A stretch of DNA of 42,043 bases from Flavobacteriaceae bacterium (GCA_029238125.1 JAQWGQ010000020.1:1-42043), one strand, 5' to 3'. Positions 16,649-24,809 are shown, counted from the stretch's first letter. Made by a program: numbers and translations. The notes: generated from the letters alone by a model not told the origin.

Positions 16649-16891
16649 ATGAAAAGCAAAAAAGAATTTATTTTTTCAAGAGCCAACTACAAGCTCATGC
16701 TGATTGGCTTTGTTGTCATCACTTTGGGTTTTATCCTTATGACTGGTGGAGGAAGTGACGACCCGAATGTATTTAATCCCGAAATCTTTAATTTTAGACG
16801 AATTCGACTTGCACCTGCCCTAGTTCTCATTGGCTTTGGGATTGAGATTGCAGCGATTTTGCGTTCCTTTAACAACCCGAAAAAGTCATAG
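16649..16891 (+). CDS. DUF3098 family small membrane protein
   Basis: The 80-residue protein has two transmembrane helices (NYKLMLIGFVVITLGFILMTGG and APALVLIGFGIEIAAILRSF) separated by the family segment SDDPNVFNPEIFNFRRIRLAP. DUF3098 proteins are Bacteroidota-specific and of unknown function. Sitting 2 nt after ftsX and 2 nt before uppP suggests a role in division or cell-wall synthesis. ATG 16649 is chosen because the longer frame from 16598 overlaps ftsX. Confidence 0.9.
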   Translation: MKSKKEFIFSRANYKLMLIGFVVITLGFILMTGGGSDDPNVFNPEIFNFRRIRLAPALVLIGFGIEIAAILRSFNNPKKS

Positions 16892-16893
16892 GC

Positions 16894-17685
16894 ATGTCCG
16901 TAGTCGAAGCGATTATACTCGGGATTATCCAAGGGCTTACCGAATTTTTGCCTGTTTCATCGAGTGGACATTTGGAATTGGCACAAGCCCTATTTGGCAA
17001 TCAAAACAATGCAGAAGGAAATCTGCTGTTTACGATCTTGGTACACGGAGCAACTGCCCTAGCTACCCTTGTTGTATTTCGTGCCGATGTTTGGTCAATT
17101 GTGCGTGGTTTGTTTCAATTTACCAACAATGAGTCTGCCCAATTTAGTCTTCGAATTGTGCTGTCCATGATTCCCGCAGCGTTAGTCGGATACTTTTTTG
17201 AAGACACCATAAGCAGTCAATTTTTTGGCAATACTTTCTTGGTTGGGCTCATGTTGTGGGTTACGGCAGGGCTACTCTACATTGCCGATAAGCCCTCTCA
17301 AAATCGCGCAAACATATCCTTATCAAATGCTTGGTGGATCGGAATTGCCCAAGCTTTTGCCATTCTTCCAGGGATTTCACGAAGTGGTGCCACGATTGCC
17401 ATCAGTTTACTTTTAGGAGTAGCGAGAGATCGAGCAGCTCGCTTTTCCTTTTTAATGGTAGTGCCGCTCATTTTTGGCAGTATGTCCAAAAAAATCCTTG
17501 ATGGCGGCCTTGAGCAGGAGGTTATCAATCTCACGCCAATTCTCGCTGGCTTTATGGCTGCTTTTTTTAGTGGGTATCTCGCTTGCCGATGGATGATTGC
17601 AATGGTAAAACGATCTCAATTAAGCTACTTTGCTTACTACTGTGCTCTGGTTGGAACAATTGCGTTAGTGACCTCTCTTGTATGA
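16894..17685 (+). CDS. uppP: Undecaprenyl-diphosphatase
   Basis: The 263-residue polytopic protein contains both BacA/UppP signatures, GLTEFLPVSSSGHLELAQ (residues ~13-30) and LPGISRSGATIAISLLLG (~165-182), plus multiple membrane helices. It dephosphorylates undecaprenyl diphosphate to recycle the lipid carrier for peptidoglycan and other envelope polymers. Its TGA overlaps the truB ATG by 4 bp. The location after ftsX links it to cell-wall work. Confidence 0.97.
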   Translation: MSVVEAIILGIIQGLTEFLPVSSSGHLELAQALFGNQNNAEGNLLFTILVHGATALATLVVFRADVWSIVRGLFQFTNNESAQFSLRIVLSMIPAALVGYFFEDTISSQFFGNTFLVGLMLWVTAGLLYIADKPSQNRANISLSNAWWIGIAQAFAILPGISRSGATIAISLLLGVARDRAARFSFLMVVPLIFGSMSKKILDGGLEQEVINLTPILAGFMAAFFSGYLACRWMIAMVKRSQLSYFAYYCALVGTIALVTSLV

Positions 17686-18383
17686 TGTATGCCCTAGATG
17701 ACTTTCAAAACGGTCAAGTCCTTCTTGTCGATAAACCCTTGGAATGGACGTCGTTTCAGGTGGTCAACAAAATCCATTGGCTCATTCGAAAACAATTCGA
17801 TATTAAAAAAATCAAAGTCGGACATGCCGGGACTTTAGACCCACTAGCCACAGGGCTTTTACTCATTTGTACAGGAAAAAAAACCAAACAAATTCAAGAA
17901 CTTATGGGGGCCGATAAAACCTATACGGGCACGTTTTGTCTTGGCGCAACAACCCCTTCTTATGACCTAGAAACAGAAGTCATTCGTCAATCCGACCCAT
18001 CTGGTCTTAGCGAGCAAGAACTGAAGGATGTCACCAAACAGTTTCTAGGTCGCATTCAACAAAAACCGCCTATTTTTTCTGCAATTAAACAAAAAGGCAA
18101 ACGCCTATATGAACATGCGCGAGCAGGAGAGCAAGTCAACATTAAAGACAGAGAAGTGACTGTTCATGAATTTGAAATTACCAAAATCAGTTTGCCGGAT
18201 GTGACGTTTCGTATCCGTTGTGGCAAAGGCACCTACATTCGATCGATTGCCAATGACTTTGGACAAGCGCTTGGGGTTGGCGGATATCTAAAAAGCTTGT
18301 GTCGAACGGCTATCGGAAACCATACTCTTGCTGATTCGTTGTCAATTGACACATTTGAGAGAAACCTCAAAGCTTTGTCATGA
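17682..18383 (+). CDS. truB: tRNA pseudouridine(55) synthase
   Basis: The 233-residue protein has LLVDKPLEWTSFQVVNK, the catalytic GHAGTLDPLATGLL (Asp53), KTYTGTFCLGATTPSYDLE, GRIQQKPPIFSAIKQKGKRLYEHAR and CGKGTYIRSIANDFG, all TruB hallmarks. It converts U55 of the tRNA T-loop to pseudouridine. The start MMYALDD at 17682 overlaps the uppP stop as ATGA. It lacks the long C-terminal PUA extension of E. coli TruB, as in many Bacteroidota. Confidence 0.96.
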   Translation: MMYALDDFQNGQVLLVDKPLEWTSFQVVNKIHWLIRKQFDIKKIKVGHAGTLDPLATGLLLICTGKKTKQIQELMGADKTYTGTFCLGATTPSYDLETEVIRQSDPSGLSEQELKDVTKQFLGRIQQKPPIFSAIKQKGKRLYEHARAGEQVNIKDREVTVHEFEITKISLPDVTFRIRCGKGTYIRSIANDFGQALGVGGYLKSLCRTAIGNHTLADSLSIDTFERNLKALS

Positions 18384-18979
18384 ACAAAAAACGATGTCCG
18401 TGGTGTGTTACCCATCTTGACTACCAGCACTATCACGATACCGAATGGGGTGTGCCCATATACGATGATATTAAGCTCTTTGAAACACTACTTCTAGAAA
18501 CATTTCAAGCAGGACTGAGCTGGCTAACCGTTCTCCGGAAACGAGAGAATTTTCGTGTTGCCTTTGACAACTTTGACGTACATAAAATCGCTGGGTATAA
18601 AGCAGAAAAAATTCATGCTCTATGCCAAGATCAGGGGATCATTCGCAACCGTCTCAAAATCAAAGCTGCGATAAATAACGCACACGCTTTTTTGAAGATC
18701 CAGCAATCCTACCGCTCTTTTTCGCAATATATGTGGTCGTTTGTTGACCATAAACCCATTCAAAATTCTTATCAGTCTTTGGATGAAGTCCCGGCAAAAA
18801 CCGCACTTTCAGATCAGATCAGTTTATCTCTCAAAAATCATGGGTTTAAATTTGTTGGAAGCACAATCGTTTATGCACATCTGCAAGCAACGGGCATGGT
18901 CAATGACCATTTGGTAAGCTGCTTTCGCCATGAAGAAGTCAAAACCCTAGGACAAAAAGGTCAAGAACTTGGTTCTTGA
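18380..18979 (+). CDS. tag: DNA-3-methyladenine glycosylase I
   Basis: The 199-residue protein starts MNKKRCPWCVTHLDYQHYHDTEWGVP. It continues with LFETLLLETFQAGLSWLTVLRKRE, IAGYKAEKIHAL, GIIRNRLKIKAAINNA, GFKFVGSTIVYAHLQATGMVNDH and SCFRH. The early Cys/His and late His/Cys are the zinc-binding residues of the family. It excises 3-methyladenine from alkylated DNA. The ATG overlaps the truB stop by 4 bp. The 3' end overlaps aat on the opposite strand by 33 bp. Confidence 0.96.
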   Translation: MNKKRCPWCVTHLDYQHYHDTEWGVPIYDDIKLFETLLLETFQAGLSWLTVLRKRENFRVAFDNFDVHKIAGYKAEKIHALCQDQGIIRNRLKIKAAINNAHAFLKIQQSYRSFSQYMWSFVDHKPIQNSYQSLDEVPAKTALSDQISLSLKNHGFKFVGSTIVYAHLQATGMVNDHLVSCFRHEEVKTLGQKGQELGS

Positions 18980-19579
18980 AATTGGCTCTGCACCCATACT
19001 GGCGAGATGCTGCGTGGGGACCTGACAATCAATCAATTCGTATTTGTTTTTTTTAAGCTCTTTCACCAGAGAGATAAGGGCGACCTTACTGGCATTACTG
19101 GATTTGGAAAACATACTCTCACCACAGAATACCGTGCCCAAGTCAATTCCATATAGCCCCCCGACAAGAGACCCTTCTTCCCAGACCTCCACAGAGTGGG
19201 CATGGCCTTGGGTGTGTAAGGTCGAATATACTTCCATAAGCCCTGGGGTGATCCAAGTACCATTTTGGCCAAACCGCTTGACTTTGGCACAGGCCTCTAC
19301 AACTTGATCAAATGCCTTATTGAAGGTCACCTCAAACTGCTTTTTGCGTAAAACGGTTCGCATGCTTTTGGAAATTTTAAGCCGGTCGAGAAACAATACC
19401 ATACGTGGATCTGGACTCCACCAAAGTAGAAAATCGTCTGACTCAAACCATGGAAAAATGCCTTTTTGGTAAGCGAGCATCACCCGCTCGGGTTGTAAGT
19501 CGCCACCCACAGCAACGATACCCTCAGCAGAGGCCTGCTCGGGCGAGGGAAACAATAAAGCATCGGTCAAGCGATACAT
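18947..19579 (-). CDS. aat: Leucyl/phenylalanyl-tRNA--protein transferase
   Basis: The 210-residue protein has FPSPEQASAEGIVAVGGDLQPER, AYQKGIFPWF, LWWSPDPRMVL, GTWITPGLMEVY and HAHSVEVWEEGSLVGGLYG. It then has FCGESMFSKSSNASKVALI and IDCQVPTQHLASMGAEPISR. It attaches Leu or Phe to N-terminal Arg or Lys of proteins, marking them for ClpAP-type degradation (N-degron pathway). The DUF3127 gene lies 12 nt upstream on the same strand, suggesting cotranscription. Confidence 0.97.
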   Translation of the reverse strand: MYRLTDALLFPSPEQASAEGIVAVGGDLQPERVMLAYQKGIFPWFESDDFLLWWSPDPRMVLFLDRLKISKSMRTVLRKKQFEVTFNKAFDQVVEACAKVKRFGQNGTWITPGLMEVYSTLHTQGHAHSVEVWEEGSLVGGLYGIDLGTVFCGESMFSKSSNASKVALISLVKELKKNKYELIDCQVPTQHLASMGAEPISRTKFLTFLS

Positions 19580-19591
19580 ATTTGGACCTTT

Positions 19592-19954
19592 CTAAAAAGG
19601 CAAGTCGTCTGGTGCCTCGGTGGTGGTATTTTCAGCAGGGTCGAACGGAGGTGGTGGTGGCTCTGGCGTTCCTGATTGCTCTAAAGAATCAATCCGCCAT
19701 CCTTGAATGGAATTAAAAAATTTGGTCTCACCCTGTGGACTTTGCCATTCACGTCCGCGGATGTTAATCCCAATTTTAACACGGTCGTTCTCCGAAAAGG
19801 AATTGAGCAAATCGCATTTGTCTTGTACAAACTCCAACAAAATGTGTTGGGGGTACTGTTCTTCTGTGGTAACAACAAGCTCACGTTTTTGAAAACCATT
19901 GCTTCCGTATTCTTTGGTTTCGTATATATGTTTGATGCGTCCTAAAACTTCCAT
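19592..19954 (-). CDS. DUF3127 protein, OB-fold-like with an SSB-type acidic C-terminal tip
   Basis: The 120-residue protein starts MEVLGRIKHIYETKEYGSNG, followed by FQKRELVVTTEEQYPQHILLEFVQDKCDLL and DRVKIGINIRGREW, the DUF3127 core (residues ~1-90). A Pro-rich linker (TPEPPPPPFDP) leads to the tail APDDLPF. The SSB encoded at 39792-40193 ends EDDLPF, so the two proteins share the tip that in SSB recruits replication and repair partners. The core has the strand-rich look of an OB fold. Function is unreported to my knowledge; binding of nucleic acid is inference. ATG 19954 follows a good promoter box; the longer frame lacks family support. Confidence 0.88.
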   Translation of the reverse strand: MEVLGRIKHIYETKEYGSNGFQKRELVVTTEEQYPQHILLEFVQDKCDLLNSFSENDRVKIGINIRGREWQSPQGETKFFNSIQGWRIDSLEQSGTPEPPPPPFDPAENTTTEAPDDLPF

Positions 19955-19974
19955 AAAATGTGATTCAACTCTCA

Positions 19975-19982
19975 CAAATCTA
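19975..19982 (-). promoter_or_regulatory. Promoter -7 box for the DUF3127-aat unit
   Basis: The minus strand reads TAGATTTG, matching TAnnTTTG, 20 nt before the DUF3127 ATG. Confidence 0.5.
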
Positions 19983-20033
19983 CATATTTTGTACTTGAAA
20001 ACATTGCTTAAAATCAATTATCTTAGTTGACAA

Positions 20034-21197
20034 ATGCAAACATCTATTTTTAACTGGAAATCAAGGAGTCGCATGGCAATCCTTGTCTTATTAACTGCAA
20101 CTGTTGTCTTTATCCTTTGGAGTCTTTTTCAGCTTGTCAAACAAACCGAAATCGATGAACGTCAGCGCATGGAAGTTTGGGCACTCGCTCAAAAGCAGTT
20201 TGTGAAAGACATTGACCTCAATGATAATGTTGACCCACTCATATTCGAAGTCCTAACAAGCGAAAACAGTATTCCAATGATTGTTGTTGATGAATACGAC
20301 AACATCGTTTCCTTCAATAATATCGATCCGCAACGCGCACTACTCAAAGACTCTTTACTGCTCAAAAACACACTCAAAGATCTCAAAAAACAAAACGACC
20401 CAATCGAGATTGTATTTGAAAATTCGGTCAATCAACGCATGTACTATGGGCAGTCGACCATACTGGAAAAACTAAAGCTCTACCCTGGTGCGTTATTGTT
20501 GCTTTTACTGACAATCAGTGGTCTTGTTTTCTTTTATTTACGGACCGCCCAAATCGCTATACAAAACAAACTTTGGACTGGGATGGCCAAAGAGACTGCC
20601 CATCAACTTGGCACGCCCTTATCCTCCTTAATGGGATGGGTTTCTATGCTAAAGACCAAAGGGGTAGAAGACACCATCACAACGCCTATGGAAGCTGACC
20701 TCAAACGATTGGAAACCATCACAAACCGGTTTTCAAAAATCGGATCACTTCCCATTAAGAAGAGTACAGATATTGTCCGTGCGTCTCGCGATGTCTTTGA
20801 TTATCTGGCTGGCAAAGCTAGCCAAGGGATTGCATTTACATTTGATTCGAGTGCAGATGAAATTCATTTGAAAGTCAATAAAGAACTCTATTGCTGGGTT
20901 GTCGAAAACCTACTCAACAACGCCATTGATGCAGTGGTGGGCGAAGGCAAAATTGAACTTTCCCTTTTGGAAGAAAAAGACAGGGTACTGGTCAATGTGA
21001 TTGACACTGGAAAAGGCATTCCAAAGCGATTGGTAAAGCGCATCTTCCAACCAGGGGTTACCACAAAAAAAAGAGGTTGGGGACTCGGACTGTCTCTTTG
21101 TCGAAGGATTATTGAGGATTACCATCAAGGCAGCATACAAGTTCGCTCAAGCGCAAAAGATAAGGGAACCCATTTTGAAATTGTCTTACACAAATAG
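20034..21197 (+). CDS. Membrane sensor histidine kinase (orphan)
   Basis: The 387-residue protein has TM1 (~14-35), an extracytoplasmic sensor region (~36-148), TM2 (~151-168), a short coiled segment and the phosphoacceptor site AKETAHQLGTPLSSLMGW with His190. The ATPase domain follows: N box ENLLNNAIDAVVG, DTGKGIPKRLVKRIFQPG and the G box RGWGLGLSLCRRIIEDYHQG. No response regulator is adjacent. The H-box lacks the acidic residue that normally follows the His, which in other kinases matters for phosphatase activity and for activation of the His. The signal is unknown. Confidence 0.93.
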   Translation: MQTSIFNWKSRSRMAILVLLTATVVFILWSLFQLVKQTEIDERQRMEVWALAQKQFVKDIDLNDNVDPLIFEVLTSENSIPMIVVDEYDNIVSFNNIDPQRALLKDSLLLKNTLKDLKKQNDPIEIVFENSVNQRMYYGQSTILEKLKLYPGALLLLLLTISGLVFFYLRTAQIAIQNKLWTGMAKETAHQLGTPLSSLMGWVSMLKTKGVEDTITTPMEADLKRLETITNRFSKIGSLPIKKSTDIVRASRDVFDYLAGKASQGIAFTFDSSADEIHLKVNKELYCWVVENLLNNAIDAVVGEGKIELSLLEEKDRVLVNVIDTGKGIPKRLVKRIFQPGVTTKKRGWGLGLSLCRRIIEDYHQGSIQVRSSAKDKGTHFEIVLHK

Positions 21198-21198
21198 A

Positions 21199-21588
21199 CT
21201 ACAGTTTGGATTTGATTTTTTCCACTAGAGAAATCATCTCATCTTCTTTCATTTTCACTTTGGTTTGAAAACTCATCTCATGCATTTCGTTGATTGGAAT
21301 GAGATGGACATGCGCATGAGGTACTTCCAAGCCAACAACAGCCATTCCCACTCTCTTGCAAGGTACGGCTTGCTCAAGTGCACCAGCGATTCGCTTGGCA
21401 AACTTCATTAGATGAAGATAGGTCTTTTCATCAAGGTCGAACAGCTTGTCAACTTCTTGTTTTGGGACACAAAGCGTGTGACCGATCGAATTGGGATTGA
21501 TGTCCAAAAAGGCATAACAATGCGCATCTTCAGCGATTGTGTAAGAAGGAATTTCGCCATTGATGATTCGCGTAAAAATTGAAGGCAT
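21199..21588 (-). CDS. HIT family nucleotide hydrolase
   Basis: The 129-residue protein begins MPSIFTRIINGEIPSYTIAE, contains FLDINPNSIGHTLCVPK, and has the histidine triad HAHVHLIP at residues 91-98. HIT proteins of this branch cleave purine nucleoside phosphoramidates and related dinucleotides. It follows greA by 2 nt on the same strand and should be cotranscribed. The physiological substrate is not known. Confidence 0.95.
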   Translation of the reverse strand: MPSIFTRIINGEIPSYTIAEDAHCYAFLDINPNSIGHTLCVPKQEVDKLFDLDEKTYLHLMKFAKRIAGALEQAVPCKRVGMAVVGLEVPHAHVHLIPINEMHEMSFQTKVKMKEDEMISLVEKIKSKL

Positions 21589-21590
21589 AC

Positions 21591-22064
21591 CTAGCGGTTG
21601 ATCGATAGAATTTCAAACTTCAATACTCCATTTGGCACATTGACTTCAGCAATATCGCCAACACTCGTTCCCAAAAGGCCTTTGCCAATCGGAGAATTTA
21701 CTGATATTTTTCCTGACTTGAGATCTGCTTCACTCTCTGCAACCAATGTATAGGTCATTTCCATCTTATTGGCCACATTTCGGATTTTTACTCTCGATAA
21801 TACATGGACTTTAGAATCATCGAGTTGGGACTCATCAATTACTCTAGCACTTGCTAGCGTTGCCTCTAGTTTTGAAATTTTTAATTCCAAAAGTCCTTGT
21901 GCCTCTTTGGCTGCATCGTACTCAGCATTCTCGCTCAGGTCACCCTTATCACGAGCTTCGGCAATGGCTTGTGATGCCTTTGGTCTCTCCACATCCTTAA
22001 GATGGTTGAGTTCATCGCGAAGTTTTTTAAGCCCTTCGGGCGTATAATAAGAAACCGCACTCAT
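21591..22064 (-). CDS. greA: Transcription elongation factor GreA
   Basis: The 157-residue protein has the N-terminal coiled coil (YTPEGLKKLRDELNHLKDVERPKASQAIAEARDKGDLSENAEYDAAKEAQ) with the acidic tip residues DxxE. The C-terminal domain has YTLVAESEADLKSGKISVNSPIGKGLLG. It inserts into the RNA polymerase secondary channel and promotes cleavage of backtracked RNA. The mRNA is predicted to start with a stem-loop and U-rich tract (22087-22107), which could control expression. It heads an operon with the HIT gene. Confidence 0.97.
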   Translation of the reverse strand: MSAVSYYTPEGLKKLRDELNHLKDVERPKASQAIAEARDKGDLSENAEYDAAKEAQGLLELKISKLEATLASARVIDESQLDDSKVHVLSRVKIRNVANKMEMTYTLVAESEADLKSGKISVNSPIGKGLLGTSVGDIAEVNVPNGVLKFEILSINR

Positions 22065-22086
22065 AGTTTTGGTTTTTAGAAAGAAA

Positions 22087-22107
22087 AAATCCCAACAAGT
22101 GGGATTT
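22087..22107 (-). promoter_or_regulatory. Terminator-like hairpin in the greA leader
   Basis: On the minus strand an 8-bp stem AAATCCCA/TGGGATTT with a CTTGT loop is followed by TTTCTTTCT. It lies between the -7 box at 22112-22119 and the ATG at 22064, so it is inside the greA transcript at its extreme 5' end. It could attenuate transcription or protect the mRNA end, or stop antisense transcription arriving from the TonB receptor gene. Confidence 0.6.
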
Positions 22108-22111
22108 ATAA

Positions 22112-22119
22112 CAAATATA
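22112..22119 (-). promoter_or_regulatory. Promoter -7 box for greA-HIT
   Basis: The minus strand reads TATATTTG, matching TAnnTTTG. The predicted transcript start is near 22105, at the foot of the leader hairpin. Confidence 0.55.
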
Positions 22120-22155
22120 CAAAAAACTAATTTTTAGCGTAATTTGTGACGAAAA

Positions 22156-22575
22156 ATGAGTCGTTTATTCCCAATTATTGTTTGTTTTGTATTTGGCTGT
22201 CAGGTTGACCCTGTACAGCAAAACCCCTATCTCAACAATTTGCCGCCCTTTGAATTTGAACTCAATCTCGATTTACCCCTCTATGACAACCTTCGCTTTG
22301 CTGGCGGAACGCTATCCCTATCACAATTGGGGCTCAGAGGAGTGCATTTATACAACCTTGATGGAGACCAAATCCTAGCATGGGAAGCAAGTTGCCCAAA
22401 TCAAAGGCCTAGCGACTGCTCTGATACCATTGTCAAAGGCATAGAGGCCGTGTGTAATTGCGACGATTCCATCTACAGTCTAATCACGGGCCAACCATTA
22501 AGCGAAGGCTTCGAATATGGTTTGGTCAACTTCGGCATTCGTCGAACTGGTAATCTCGTGCTTGTGTACAATTAA
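22156..22575 (+). CDS. Lipoprotein with a Rieske-like fold lacking histidine ligands
   Basis: The 139-residue protein has a lipoprotein signal with lipobox VFGC (Cys15). The C-terminal half resembles a Rieske domain: WEASCPN (Cys80, Asn82), VCNCDDSIYSLITGQPLSEG (Cys100, Cys102, Asp103) and GNLVLVY. In true Rieske proteins the motifs are CxH and CxxH; here the His positions hold Asn and Asp, and Cys88 and Cys102 are extra. A [2Fe-2S] cluster of Rieske type is therefore unlikely; disulfides or another metal are possible. It diverges from greA, and its 3' end overlaps the receptor gene by 4 bp. Confidence 0.75.
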   Translation: MSRLFPIIVCFVFGCQVDPVQQNPYLNNLPPFEFELNLDLPLYDNLRFAGGTLSLSQLGLRGVHLYNLDGDQILAWEASCPNQRPSDCSDTIVKGIEAVCNCDDSIYSLITGQPLSEGFEYGLVNFGIRRTGNLVLVYN

Positions 22576-24755
22576 AAACGTATGCTCATCCCAGCCAGAA
22601 AATGAAATCCTGCATGCGGATAGTACCCAACGCCTTCAATCGTTGTAATCATTTCAGGATTCGTCGAATCGTCATAGGTATAAAAATACCCGTTGGATGT
22701 ATATTCTTCGTCCAATACATTATTCAATAACAACTGCAACTGTAAAGAGTCACACCAAGTTGGTGCTATCGTGTACTGTATGTTGACGTCTTGTGTGCTG
22801 TATGCCGCTAGCTTTGATAAAGCAGAGTCGGTATTGCCAAGGTACTGCTCCCCAACATATTTACTGAATAGACTCACCGTCAAGTCCTTAATGGGGCTGT
22901 AATGCAACTGACTGGCTCCAATTAAATTTGGCGAAAAAGATAGATTGGTGTCTCCAAGAGCTTGTAACTCGCCATCGCGTTCAAAGAAAAAATCTCGGTT
23001 CTTGTTTTCACTTAGCGACAGATTGGATTGCCATTGCCACTGATCGGACATTGTCCAGCTGAGGTCCAGCTCCACTCCCAAGCGGTAACTGCTCCCGCTA
23101 TTGGTTCGTATGGGTGCCCCCACCTCGTCGATCGCCCCTGTCAGTACAAGCTGATTGGTGTAGTCCATAAAATACGTATTGGCAACAAACTGTAGATTTG
23201 ATTTCTGATGACGCCAACCCAATTCAAAATCGGTCAGCTCCTCAGGCAATGGATTTCCGTTTTCAAAATCTGTCCGATTGGGCTCCTTATGCGCTCTTGC
23301 AACAGAAAAATAAATTTGATGATTTGGATTCATGCGAAAGGTAACTCCTGCTTTAGGATTAAAAAACCCATAGTTTCGATTGACATCAATCGGCTCTTGC
23401 CCTGCCTGCATGCCATTGGCAACATAATCAATCCAACGGTATTGCGCATCTGCATAAACCGTCCATTGACCACCAACTGCATGGGTGAGCTTGGCAAATA
23501 CATTTGTATCTGTTTTCTCTCCTTTGTTTTCGTAAAACCGATGGTTTGGCAGTGCCCCTCCAGCGTTTTGCGCCCAAATCAACGTACCAAAATGATCCCC
23601 AACATAGCTGCTATATGAAAATCCAAGGTTGAGTTTCTGCGTTCCTTTTTCAAAAGCTGCCATCAAATTGGCGACATAAAAGTCATTATCCAACCATTTT
23701 TGGGTGACATTTTCCGTATCCACTGCATCGGCTTCAGGCAATTGCAAATAATTGGCTGACGTATTCCCTGAAAATCCAATATTTTGATCGTACCATATAT
23801 CATTGAGCTCTTGATAATATCCTCTTCCATAGGTGTAATTCAAACCAAGGGCTAAGGACCAATAGGCGTTGACTGCTTGCTCCAAATGAAACTGATAATG
23901 ATCTTGATTGTAATTGTCCACTTGATCTTCATAAAACCCGATAACATTTCCTTCGCTGTCGTAATTTTCCCCTGCTGGATTATAGGTTCGGTTGGTTTTA
24001 AGGGTCGTCTCATCAATTCCAAACCAAGATTGGTAGGTACGTTCAAACCCACCAAATGCCAATGCTTTAATTTGGGTATTTTTATCTCTAAATATCCCTT
24101 GTAAGAAATAGGACTTCAAGTCGGAGCTCGCTCGGTCAATATAGCCATCCGAATCAATTTTGGACAAGCGACCAGAGAGTTCGAATTGATCCGATATTGG
24201 TCCAGTCGAAAACATCACGGTATGCTTACGTGTAGCAAAACTCCCAAAACTGTTGCTCAACTGCACATAAGCAGCATCTGACATGCGATCGGTTGTCAGG
24301 TTGATACTCGCACCAAAAGCTCCTGCGCCATTGGTTGAATTCCCAACGCCACGCTGAAGTTGTAAAGTTCCAACAGACGATCCAAAATCAGGAAGATTTA
24401 CCCAAAACGTACCTTGTGACTCAGCATCGTTATATGGAATTCCATTGATACTGACATTGATGCGAGTGGCATCGCTCCCACGCACACGAATTCCTGTGTA
24501 ACCAATCCCTGCTCCAGCATCACTAGTCGAAACCACTCCAGGAAGAAATTGAAGGAGAATCGGCATATCCACCCCCAAGTTGCGCTGACCCAAATCTTCT
24601 TTTGTCAGATTGGTATAGGCCACTGGGGTTTCACTTGTTGCTTGTAAGGCAGAAATGGTGACTTCTTTTAAGTCAATTGTTGATTGTATTGTATCTTGTA
24701 TTTGTTGTGCATATCCCCATGCCAAGCATGAGAAAATCAAAAAAAAGTATTTCAT
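22572..24755 (-). CDS. TonB-dependent outer membrane receptor, predicted thiamine uptake
   Basis: The 727-residue protein has a signal peptide (~1-16) and a TonB-box-like region (DLKEVTISA). The plug domain (~40-165) includes LLQFLPGVVSTSDAGAGIGYTGIRVRGSD, SINGIPYNDAESQGTFWVNLPDF and GAGAFGASINLTT. A 22-strand-type barrel ends in an aromatic residue (AGMSIRF). It imports a substrate across the outer membrane using TonB energy. A TPP riboswitch controls it and the adjacent operon carries a PnuC-type transporter and a thiamine-binding protein, so thiamine is the likely substrate. This matches the Bacteroidota thiamine receptors predicted by comparative genomics. There is no carboxypeptidase-like N-terminal extension of the SusC type. 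Confidence 0.9.
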   Translation of the reverse strand: MKYFFLIFSCLAWGYAQQIQDTIQSTIDLKEVTISALQATSETPVAYTNLTKEDLGQRNLGVDMPILLQFLPGVVSTSDAGAGIGYTGIRVRGSDATRINVSINGIPYNDAESQGTFWVNLPDFGSSVGTLQLQRGVGNSTNGAGAFGASINLTTDRMSDAAYVQLSNSFGSFATRKHTVMFSTGPISDQFELSGRLSKIDSDGYIDRASSDLKSYFLQGIFRDKNTQIKALAFGGFERTYQSWFGIDETTLKTNRTYNPAGENYDSEGNVIGFYEDQVDNYNQDHYQFHLEQAVNAYWSLALGLNYTYGRGYYQELNDIWYDQNIGFSGNTSANYLQLPEADAVDTENVTQKWLDNDFYVANLMAAFEKGTQKLNLGFSYSSYVGDHFGTLIWAQNAGGALPNHRFYENKGEKTDTNVFAKLTHAVGGQWTVYADAQYRWIDYVANGMQAGQEPIDVNRNYGFFNPKAGVTFRMNPNHQIYFSVARAHKEPNRTDFENGNPLPEELTDFELGWRHQKSNLQFVANTYFMDYTNQLVLTGAIDEVGAPIRTNSGSSYRLGVELDLSWTMSDQWQWQSNLSLSENKNRDFFFERDGELQALGDTNLSFSPNLIGASQLHYSPIKDLTVSLFSKYVGEQYLGNTDSALSKLAAYSTQDVNIQYTIAPTWCDSLQLQLLLNNVLDEEYTSNGYFYTYDDSTNPEMITTIEGVGYYPHAGFHFLAGMSIRF

Positions 24756-24775
24756 TCGTAATCATTTATACGAAT
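24754..24775 (-). promoter_or_regulatory. Start-codon hairpin of the riboswitch-controlled receptor
   Basis: A 7-bp stem ATTCGTA/TACGAAT with an 8-nt loop ends inside the receptor ATG, enclosing its first two bases. It is a plausible translation-controlling part of the riboswitch expression platform. No regular terminator is seen between aptamer and start. Confidence 0.45.
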
Positions 24776-24809
24776 AAAAGGGGGAATTATTCTTGTGGTT
24801 TAAAAAAAT

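Noticed and set aside
23208-23618. Plus-strand open frame inside the TonB receptor gene
   Set aside because: It is a shadow of the receptor coding sequence without motifs of its own.
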